Shown here: positions 34,167 to 41,228 of the stretch, piece by piece | Position numbering within the stretch: the stretch's first letter is position 1 | Layout: each line of letters opens with the position of its first letter | Assembly: GCA_934448295.1 (NCBI GenBank) | Contig: CAKSEY010000004.1 | Coordinates: forward strand, 1-64,000 | Length of the DNA: 64,000 nt | Direction of reading: 5' to 3' | DNA from: an uncultured Oscillospiraceae bacterium | GTDB lineage: Bacteria; Bacillota; Clostridia; Oscillospirales; Ruminococcaceae | Made by a program: the position numbers and the translations under genes | Notes under the pieces: generated by a model | What the model saw: only the letters and a program-made list of their open reading frames with translations | Databases searched by the model: none | Told to the model about the DNA's origin: nothing

Positions 34167-34973
34167 ATGGGAAGAGAAGAAAACATTACCACTTTCTACG
34201 ACACAATGGACTGGTGTAAAACTGAACCACTGTTATCCAGAGCTATAAAGGATTCTATAAATGGCACAAAACTGTATCCCGCTGATGGATCAATTGATGT
34301 TCCGAAAAAAAGATACAGTAAGACAGATATAAGTGTTTCCAGATTCCGTAGTTTTGAAGCAGCTTGTAATTTACATAACGAATTTGCAGAACAGAAAATA
34401 GGCGTTCATAATTTTGCATCAGCTGTTCACGCAGGTGGCGGTGTGCGAAAAGGCTGTCATGCACAGGAGGAAGGCCTCTGCCATTGTTCTACACTTTTCC
34501 CTGTTCTTGATACAGGGTACCTTTACAATAATTATTATTCTTATAATTTATCCTTGTGCAATTATGCAAATTCCGATGCAGTGATATATACTCCGGATAT
34601 TTTGATAATTAAATCCGATACACATTTTCCAAAAAGATTGGATAAGGACAAATGGGTAAAGGTGGATGTTCTTACATGTGCGGCCCCCGACCTTAGGTCA
34701 CTCACTATTTCTGATGATGCACTTTTGAAAATTCACATGCAAAGAGCCAGAAAAATGCTTTCGGTTGCAGCCGCTAACAAGATTGATATTCTTGTATTGG
34801 GCGCTTTTGGCTGCGGAGCGTTCATGAACGATCCAGAGATAGTTGCAAAAGCATACAAACAGGTATTACCTGAATTTGACGGATTTTTCAGCAGAATCGA
34901 ATTTGCAATATTTTGTTCTGATTATGATACTACTAATTATACTGTTTTTAACAGTATAATCAATGAACTGTAA
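34167..34973 (+). CDS. PARG-type ADP-ribose glycohydrolase (TIGR02452 family)
   Basis: The 268-residue protein is of the microbial PARG/TIGR02452 type. The PARG signature GGG-x6-8-QEE is complete: AGGGVRKGCHAQEEGL has GGG, seven residues, then QEE, where the second Glu is the expected catalytic acid. GAFGCGAFMNDP near residue 213 is the macro-fold phosphate loop. Such enzymes remove ADP-ribose chains or terminal ADP-ribose. The gene is more AT-rich than its left neighbours, suggesting separate acquisition. GAAAGGAAA precedes ATG 34167. It is the second ADP-ribose-processing gene in 2 kb; no ADP-ribosyltransferase is seen nearby. Confidence 0.88.
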   Translation: MGREENITTFYDTMDWCKTEPLLSRAIKDSINGTKLYPADGSIDVPKKRYSKTDISVSRFRSFEAACNLHNEFAEQKIGVHNFASAVHAGGGVRKGCHAQEEGLCHCSTLFPVLDTGYLYNNYYSYNLSLCNYANSDAVIYTPDILIIKSDTHFPKRLDKDKWVKVDVLTCAAPDLRSLTISDDALLKIHMQRARKMLSVAAANKIDILVLGAFGCGAFMNDPEIVAKAYKQVLPEFDGFFSRIEFAIFCSDYDTTNYTVFNSIINEL

Positions 34974-34994
34974 GTAGAATAATAAGGTCATAGT

Positions 34995-35030
34995 CACCCC
35001 CTGAGCCAATCGGCTTGGGGGTGTTTTATT
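34995..35030 (+). terminator. Terminator after the PARG-type gene; twin of a hairpin at 44813
   Basis: CACCCCC (34995-35001) pairs with GGGGGTG (35017-35023) with an inner GCC/GGC stem, then TTTTATTTTG. The core 34998-35021 matches 44813-44836 at 21 of 24 bases. Confidence 0.85.
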
Positions 35031-35100
35031 TTGTTTCCGGAACAAATACAGTCAGAAAAAGGTATAGAAATTGGCACATTTTCTGTGATATTATAGGGCA

Positions 35101-35130
35101 TTGATTTGTGGGTCAAATCTGTGCTATAAT
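35101..35130 (+). promoter_or_regulatory. Promoter of possibly Mor-like copy 2
   Basis: TTGATT (35101-35106) and TATAAT (35125-35130) with an 18-base spacer. Confidence 0.6.
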
Positions 35131-35155
35131 CTTGCAAAAGGAGGAATTCTACTTA

Positions 35156-35494
35156 ATGGAAAAGACTTTTGACATGAGCGTAAATCTCAATCTGCTGGAC
35201 GAAAAGGGAGTTTACGAAGCGTTCCACGTTGACGGGAACGAGGCGGAAGCCCTGACTGACAGTTACTTTGAGCTGTACCGTCTGCTCGGCACGGAGGCTA
35301 TGCTCAAGCTGTACAAGCACTACCACGGCGACAAGATAGACTGCCCGATGAAGCTCTATCGCGCGGAATATGTCGCCGACCTCGCCGCCCAGGAAAAAGA
35401 CCGCAGGAAGCGCGCGGAGATTGCCCGCGCCGGAGGATATGCGCTGAAATTCATCGAGAGCATAATCCAGAAGCGGAAAAAGGAAGACAATTGA
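35156..35494 (+). CDS. Small possibly Mor-like protein, copy 2 of 3
   Basis: The 112-residue protein begins MEKTFDMSVNLNLLDEKGVY and continues with the shared core LYRLLGTEAMLKLYKHYHGD and CPMKLYRAEYVADLAAQEKD. The start is ATG 35156 with AAAGGAGG upstream. Over about 100 bases its DNA is nearly identical to copy 1, with differences largely in third positions, while flanks differ, so the copies are recent or homogenised by recombination. It lies 18 bases before the first lipoprotein gene and probably shares its message. Confidence 0.72.
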   Translation: MEKTFDMSVNLNLLDEKGVYEAFHVDGNEAEALTDSYFELYRLLGTEAMLKLYKHYHGDKIDCPMKLYRAEYVADLAAQEKDRRKRAEIARAGGYALKFIESIIQKRKKEDN

Positions 35495-35512
35495 TAAAAA
35501 GGAGAAAACACA

Positions 35513-36619
35513 ATGCTCAAGTTTAACAAACACATTCTGAGCCTGATAGCAGCTTCAGCGATATTACTCAGTGGCTGCGCATCAAATGCCAGCACCGGAG
35601 GCTCAACGGCTTCTTATGGAGCGGCAGCTTCCGCGAATGACCCGGATATGAATATGGTCAAAAATCATGCCTATTCTGTTGACTACCCTGATACGCCGCT
35701 GGTTGATATCATAAACAAATACATATACTCTCCACAATGGGCTAAAAGCGATGAAAACGGCGTTGAAACAATAACCGTCAGCGGACAGGTCAAGAATGTC
35801 GATAAGGAGATGGTTATATCCATATCTGTTCAGGACAACCCCGAGGATGAAAGCACAAGCCTGCTTGATATTACATATTTCCGCCTTGGCAATTATATTA
35901 TTCCAGGCGAAGACGCCTGGGGCGGAATTCTTGATTTGTACGATTATTACGCAAAAGGTGCCGATGATCTTTCAGAGCTTGACAGAATTTACCTGAGCAA
36001 TTACGACGGAATCCTCCCTGATGGATTTGAATGGGTAGATGTGCCGACTACATATATTACTGACGATGGAGTGATATTTTTAAAAGGCACTATCAAGAAT
36101 GTGTCAAATGCTTCAACTTACGCAGCTATCAAATTTGACCTGTATGATGCAAACAACAATATGCTCGGAGTTGTTTCCGACGAAACATCTGAGTTGAAAT
36201 CAGGAGATACCTGGACCTTTAATGCTATTTTCCCGACTGAATACAATGACAGCTTTGAATCATGGGACATACGGTTCAGCACGTCAAAATACGACGCTTC
36301 CGATTTTGAAAAGATAACCGTCCAGGAATTGTACGATGAACTCAGCAACAACGCACTCAGAGCCGAAACCAGGTTTCAGGACAAGCTGCTTGAAGTTTCG
36401 GGATATATATGCTCTACCGACAGCGATGGAAAATATTTCTCGATTGCTTCCACCCCAGATTCATGGGATATCAATACCCTGATGTGCTACTTTGCAGATG
36501 ACACTCAGAAACAGGTTTACATGAATATGAACAAGGGTGACCCGATAACCGTCAGAGTTAAAATAAAATCCATTGGTGAAATAATGGGTTATACGTCGGA
36601 CCTTATCGAAATTCTATAA
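35513..36619 (+). CDS. Lipoprotein with repeat-like domain, FxLYD-like region and OB-like C-terminus
   Basis: A 368-residue exported lipoprotein: basic start, hydrophobic run, lipobox LLSGC with Cys22. Residues 60-160 hold a domain shared with the next lipoprotein (YIYSPQWAKSDENG then ITVSGQVKN). Residues 175-250 resemble an FxLYD domain (YAAIKFDLYDANNNMLGVVS). The C-terminal 100 residues look like an OB-fold of the tRNA-anti-like type (LLEVSGYICSTDSDGKYFSI). It would sit on the outer face of the membrane. Function unknown. The gene probably follows copy 2 in one message. Confidence 0.75.
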   Translation: MLKFNKHILSLIAASAILLSGCASNASTGGSTASYGAAASANDPDMNMVKNHAYSVDYPDTPLVDIINKYIYSPQWAKSDENGVETITVSGQVKNVDKEMVISISVQDNPEDESTSLLDITYFRLGNYIIPGEDAWGGILDLYDYYAKGADDLSELDRIYLSNYDGILPDGFEWVDVPTTYITDDGVIFLKGTIKNVSNASTYAAIKFDLYDANNNMLGVVSDETSELKSGDTWTFNAIFPTEYNDSFESWDIRFSTSKYDASDFEKITVQELYDELSNNALRAETRFQDKLLEVSGYICSTDSDGKYFSIASTPDSWDINTLMCYFADDTQKQVYMNMNKGDPITVRVKIKSIGEIMGYTSDLIEIL

Positions 36620-36716
36620 TTCCTAACAAGCCCTTATCGACAGACTTTTTGCTTCCCATTTTTATTGGAATACAGAAAACAGGCTGTCGAAAAAACAATA
36701 ACAGGAGGAACACATA

Positions 36717-37205
36717 ATGAACAGAATTAAAAAATTCACACTTGCCGCATTTTCTCTGCTTCTTGCCCTGATAATGCTTACCGGATGCAATGCCGACGCA
36801 GTTTGGAATCATCTTACTACACCTAATGCCGACACGCTAAAAAATGCAGAGCTTTTTGATGACTGCCCCGACATAACCTGCCAGATGGTCATGGAAAAGT
36901 ACCTTGATTCCCCGACATGGAATGAGCTGACCGTTGATGACAAACCTAACATTACAGTCAGCGGAAATATAAAGGGCATGGAGCTGAAGCTTTCACTGAC
37001 TGCGGTTGTACCCGACAAGGACGAAACAGGTACCCCGGAATTTGTAAAAGGCACGGTAGGCACCGAGGAGATAACTCCAGCATCGGATATCACAATGCTT
37101 GTTTCCTGGATGTTCCAGGCTTATCGTGACGGTTACGAAACTTTTGCCGACTGGACGAGCGAGCATTCGCCGGAAGAGCTTCTTGGCAATTCCGGAAACA
37201 ATTAA
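36717..37205 (+). CDS. Small lipoprotein, paralogue of the preceding one
   Basis: The 162-residue protein has a signal peptide with lipobox MLTGC (Cys24). Its mature part matches the first domain of the previous lipoprotein (YLDSPTWNELTVDDKPNITV against YIYSPQWAKSDENGVETITV), so the larger protein appears to be this domain plus extra modules. The C-terminus repeats the FQAYRDGYETFADW motif. AGGAGG precedes ATG 36717. Likely surface-exposed partner of its neighbours. Confidence 0.75.
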   Translation: MNRIKKFTLAAFSLLLALIMLTGCNADAVWNHLTTPNADTLKNAELFDDCPDITCQMVMEKYLDSPTWNELTVDDKPNITVSGNIKGMELKLSLTAVVPDKDETGTPEFVKGTVGTEEITPASDITMLVSWMFQAYRDGYETFADWTSEHSPEELLGNSGNN

Positions 37206-37221
37206 GAGGAAGGTGAAACAA

Positions 37222-37935
37222 ATGTCAGAACCGAATTTCAAGGAATACGTTGATAAGATCATCTGCGAAAAAACGCAATGCAAAAATGCAGAGGAGCAAT
37301 TGAAAAGAAAGGTTTCTTTCAGATATCTGATTTTCTTTATGCCAATACCAGTCGCTGTTGTTTTTCTGCTGAGCATTATCTTCAACTGGACTATCGGGCA
37401 GTTCTTTGGATTAGCGCTATTGGTACTGTTCATTGGCTTTATGATATCTTTTATTGGAACAGCGCTGAAAAGAGGTTCTTTCTGTGAAGGCTATATAAAT
37501 AAGTCTGATACGCCGGTTGACGCTAATGACCTGGTACAGTTCCTCAACAGAAATCTCAGCAAAACATTCCCCGACTATTTCCATGAATGGAATGTAATAT
37601 CGATAAGGAACGAAAACGCTGTGCTGGACGCTGTAAATAACGCTATAGCTAATGCTCACCCCGAAGAATTCATCTTAGGAACCAAATACGCCAAGTCACA
37701 TAGCCTTATTGTTCAGATTACGCAGACGACAGACCGTCTCTATGGTAACGAGGGTAAAATGTGCTATCTTTTCCTGGTATCTCCTCGCATTATTGGAACA
37801 CCTTCTTACAAGTCATACTCAGCTTCATTCAGAGTAATTCCCGTTCTTTATGCAGCAATGGATTACTATCTTAATGTGTACAGAAACGGCTCTGAAACCG
37901 AGAACGAAGCCAACGTGAAGTTAACAAAGGAATGA
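37222..37935 (+). CDS. Membrane protein with two spans, unknown function
   Basis: The 237-residue protein starts at ATG 37222 with GAGGAAGGTGAAACAA upstream; the open frame before it overlaps the lipoprotein gene. A charged helix (residues 1-35) precedes two membrane spans (about 37-58 and 62-84). The remaining 150 residues form a cytoplasmic mixed domain (VISIRNENAVLDAVNNAIAN, SLIVQITQTTDRLYGNEGKM). No known domain recognised. It follows the lipoprotein by 16 bases, so the two are likely one unit. Confidence 0.7.
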   Translation: MSEPNFKEYVDKIICEKTQCKNAEEQLKRKVSFRYLIFFMPIPVAVVFLLSIIFNWTIGQFFGLALLVLFIGFMISFIGTALKRGSFCEGYINKSDTPVDANDLVQFLNRNLSKTFPDYFHEWNVISIRNENAVLDAVNNAIANAHPEEFILGTKYAKSHSLIVQITQTTDRLYGNEGKMCYLFLVSPRIIGTPSYKSYSASFRVIPVLYAAMDYYLNVYRNGSETENEANVKLTKE

Positions 37936-38050
37936 GCCTATCTATCAGAAATCACTTTCTGCTTCGGCAGGAGGTGGTTTTCTATAATATGTTTATTCCA
38001 TATCCATAAAAGGGTGCGGAAAAAGGTGCTTTTTCGGGAGATTTTTGAGA

Positions 38051-38081
38051 TTGGACACGCAAGGTGTGTATGTGTTATAAT
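38051..38081 (+). promoter_or_regulatory. Probable promoter of possibly Mor-like copy 3
   Basis: TATAAT (38076-38081) with a poorer -35 box TTGGAC (38051-38056), spacer 19. The rest of 37936-38050 shows no gene. Confidence 0.5.
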
Positions 38082-38106
38082 CTGATAAAAGGAGGTTTTT
38101 GTCGAA

Positions 38107-38463
38107 ATGAGCAAAAACGATGACCTTAGCATAAATCTTAACATGCTCGACGAAAAAGGGGTATATGAGGCGTTCCATGTCGAAGGCAACGAAGCCGAAG
38201 CCCTTACTGACAGCTACTTTGAGCTTTATCAGCTTCTTGGCGCGGAAGCCATGCTCAAGCTGTACAAGCACTACCACGGCGACAAGATTGACTGCCCGAT
38301 GAAGTTATATCGCGCAGAATATGTCGCCGACCTCGCAAAGCAATCCACGGAAAGGCGGCAGCGGGCTAACATCGCCCGGGCTGCGGGTTACTCGCTCAAA
38401 TTCATCGAGAGCGTTCTCCAGAAGCGCAAGAAGGAGGACGAGGACGAGAAGGATGAGGAGTAA
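38107..38463 (+). CDS. Small possibly Mor-like protein, copy 3 of 3
   Basis: The 118-residue protein is close to copy 2 in its first 75 residues (NLNMLDEKGVYEAFHVEGNE, LYQLLGAEAMLKLYKHYHGD) but diverges after YVADLAKQ, where STERRQRANIARAAGYSLKF replaces the EKDRRKRAEI segment. The tail is very acidic and basic (KRKKEDEDEKDEE). AAAGGAGG lies upstream of ATG 38107. It directly precedes the dynamin pair, as copy 2 precedes the lipoproteins and copy 1 precedes the macro gene: one copy heads each sub-cluster. Confidence 0.72.
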   Translation: MSKNDDLSINLNMLDEKGVYEAFHVEGNEAEALTDSYFELYQLLGAEAMLKLYKHYHGDKIDCPMKLYRAEYVADLAKQSTERRQRANIARAAGYSLKFIESVLQKRKKEDEDEKDEE

Positions 38464-38578
38464 GCAAATCTCTTTCAAACATTGCATTGTCCGATATCAC
38501 TAAGCACAGTCCTGTACAATTAAATCTCAAACCACATATGAAAGGAATAGACGTTTTAATTCGTCAAAGGTGAAACTT

Positions 38579-41209
38579 ATGGCTGGTAAAATTGACAAAA
38601 CTGCATTAATTCAGAATCTCAAATCCCAGGACGACGGCATAAGCAAGATACTTAATCTGAAGCGTTTTTCCCTTATTGACAGTAATACAAGGGAAGAACT
38701 ATCCAAAATTCAGACCGAAACGAAGGAAATCATTCGCAAGCTGGAAAACAATGAGTTTCAGATTGCAGTTGTCGGTTTGGAAAAGGCAGGTAAAAGCTCT
38801 TTCTGCAATGCTTTAATTGAGAGCAATATGCTTCCTACAAAGCAAGGTCGTTGCACATATACTGCAACAAGTATAATCAGCAGCAACGAAAGCAAAGCAG
38901 ACATAGTTTTTTTCACTAAGCAAGAGTTTGAAGCAGACCTTCGAGATAAATTATCAAAACTGGGAATTGAAAACAGTGACACTTTTTCATTAAGCAATTT
39001 AGATTCTTCAACTTATAATTCTTTGTACGAAAATATTAGTTCAGAGAAAAAAGAGAAATACGGCGAAACGCTCAATGAAGAGATCATTAATATAATCGAA
39101 TATAAAAATAAACTAATAGATTATCTTGATAGACCAGCAATATCTTTTACTGGCGAAAACGTCAATGATTCAATTTATAACTATATTGTTGCACCAGAAA
39201 TTGCAATGGCAGTTAAGGAAGTAATAATCAAATCTCCACTGTTGGATAAAATGCCGAATGCGGTAATATATGATGTTCCGGGCTTTAATTCGCCTACTGC
39301 AAGGCATATGCAGCAAACCAAAGAAAGAATGTATAAAGCTGACGCAATAATCATGGTTGCCACAGCAGATAAACCAAGCATCACCTCTGAACAACTTAAG
39401 GCTTTTAGAGATTCAGACAACGACGGAACGGCATTGGCTGACAAGCTGTTTATTTTTGAAAACAGATCAGATGAAGCTACATTACAAGAAAATATTCCAT
39501 TAATATTTAACGAATGGGGAGAGAAATATAAAATTCTCTATGACCATAATAGATTCTTTTTTGGCTCTGCCAATGCTCGTTTACAGCAGATCGACAAACT
39601 TCCCATGGAGGAAAAAAAGAAAAACAAAGATTATGTGTCGCCAATGATGGGAAGTATATCAATTTTGGATGACTCATTATCTGATGTCAAAGAAAAGTCC
39701 TCAGCAGAAAAAGGCTTTGGAATAGTATCCTTACGCGAAGCGCTGGAAGAATATAATCAGAATGAGCGAATAAAAGTTCTTCAGGGGCGTGTCGGAAGGC
39801 TTCAGAGCAGGCTAAAGGAAGTTCTTGCACCGCTTACTCTGACGTCAAACAGCGACGAAGAACCGCTCTCCGTAGATGGAGCTCTTTTTGCGAAGTTTAT
39901 GCGGGATTTTAAGGAGAATCTCTGCAAATCACTCAACGATTTCCGTGATGAAAGCAAACAGTCTTTCATAAAGGACAAGCCTTTATCAGAGGAGCTTACT
40001 ACCTACATTAAAGACCACATTAATTCTGAATCGTACAATACTTTGATTTCAGAGTCGTTGGAAAGAGCCAAGAAAGAACTAAATATCATTTCAGACAATA
40101 ATGGCACCTTGAGTGTTGCTGAGATCGAAGCAAAAGTTCGTAACGATCTTTTTTCCAAAATGTATGAAGATGATTTTGCCAATCAGATGGATAAGATTGT
40201 AACGGAACAGCATGATGATATTACAAACAAAATCCTTGATATCATTATGAATGCTCTCGGAGTGCAAGGATCAACCAAATATTATGAGCCTGTAAAAGAA
40301 AGAATACAGTGCGAGTTTGCTAAGATCCTTGATTCTGAAAATACCGAGAAATACTATCGCAGCCTTATTGAAAGGTATTCCCGTGACCTTTATGAGCTTT
40401 TGGTCGGTCAGCGTTATGCAGAGGAACGATATGAAAGGTTCCTTGCAGATATAAGCGGATACTTCAGTCTTGCAGTGTACTATGATGATTCGATTGATCC
40501 AAAGTCAGCAAAGGATGCAAAATCTGTCGGAACTGCATTAGCAAACAATGATTTCTGCCGACAGATGCTCTGTCATAATTACACAAGTCAGAAAGTTAAT
40601 GCTTTAATTGACAGTGTAAAAGAAAAAGCAAAATCTATAATACGAATTGAAAAGCTTCCGGAAAGCGTTCTTTCACTTGTCGTTTCAATAGCAAGATGCG
40701 ATATCATTGGAGCTGGAGAAGCAATCGTCAATGCTCTGAATGGTGTAGCGTCAATAAATGATGAGCCCACAAGAGTCGAGAATGCCAAAATGGCACTCAG
40801 ACAGCTCGGTCAGAACTATAATGGAAACATTTCTGTTTATAATGCTGACCTTACTGACAGCGACATATTCAGGAAGCTGTACAAGGCTTCTTTCGAATCT
40901 TCCAGAAATTACAATGATGTGATTTCTTTCGTTAAGGAAGATATTGAAATCCTGCAAGATGTTATGCTCCATTGCTTTGTAAGAGCTCTCAACCTCGAAA
41001 AGCCATTTATTGCAAGAGAATACCTGGTTATAGAGAACGTCAAGAAACACATTGATTCTGATGATTTTATCGACTTTATCGGAAGAACAATTCCTATGAT
41101 CCGTCCGGAAGAATACGATAAAATCAAAGACGCAAGCCTTGAACGTCAGATGAACGACGAGTGCCGCAAGGCTGTAACAGACATCATGAACTCCATGAAC
41201 TACAACTGA
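38579..41209 (+). CDS. Dynamin-like GTPase A
   Basis: An 876-residue bacterial dynamin-like protein. G1 is GLEKAGKSS (residues 66-74), the G2 Thr lies in the RCTYTATSII region, and G3 is DVPGF (232-236). The usual G4 (N/TKxD) is replaced by FENRSDE, so guanine specificity may be altered. Helical stalk segments follow. A hydrophobic stretch (ESVLSLVVSIARCDIIGAGEAIVNAL, about residues 700-725) could be a membrane paddle. Bacterial dynamins bind and fuse or tubulate membranes and often work in pairs. ATG 38579 has AAAGGTG upstream. The next gene is a second dynamin 19 bases on. Confidence 0.85.
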   Translation: MAGKIDKTALIQNLKSQDDGISKILNLKRFSLIDSNTREELSKIQTETKEIIRKLENNEFQIAVVGLEKAGKSSFCNALIESNMLPTKQGRCTYTATSIISSNESKADIVFFTKQEFEADLRDKLSKLGIENSDTFSLSNLDSSTYNSLYENISSEKKEKYGETLNEEIINIIEYKNKLIDYLDRPAISFTGENVNDSIYNYIVAPEIAMAVKEVIIKSPLLDKMPNAVIYDVPGFNSPTARHMQQTKERMYKADAIIMVATADKPSITSEQLKAFRDSDNDGTALADKLFIFENRSDEATLQENIPLIFNEWGEKYKILYDHNRFFFGSANARLQQIDKLPMEEKKKNKDYVSPMMGSISILDDSLSDVKEKSSAEKGFGIVSLREALEEYNQNERIKVLQGRVGRLQSRLKEVLAPLTLTSNSDEEPLSVDGALFAKFMRDFKENLCKSLNDFRDESKQSFIKDKPLSEELTTYIKDHINSESYNTLISESLERAKKELNIISDNNGTLSVAEIEAKVRNDLFSKMYEDDFANQMDKIVTEQHDDITNKILDIIMNALGVQGSTKYYEPVKERIQCEFAKILDSENTEKYYRSLIERYSRDLYELLVGQRYAEERYERFLADISGYFSLAVYYDDSIDPKSAKDAKSVGTALANNDFCRQMLCHNYTSQKVNALIDSVKEKAKSIIRIEKLPESVLSLVVSIARCDIIGAGEAIVNALNGVASINDEPTRVENAKMALRQLGQNYNGNISVYNADLTDSDIFRKLYKASFESSRNYNDVISFVKEDIEILQDVMLHCFVRALNLEKPFIAREYLVIENVKKHIDSDDFIDFIGRTIPMIRPEEYDKIKDASLERQMNDECRKAVTDIMNSMNYN

Positions 41210-41228
41210 AATCGAAAGGTGACTCTCA

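Noticed and set aside
37936..38050. Strong AGGAGG followed by a six-codon ORF
   Set aside because: Too short to support as a gene; could be chance or a leader peptide, with no other evidence.
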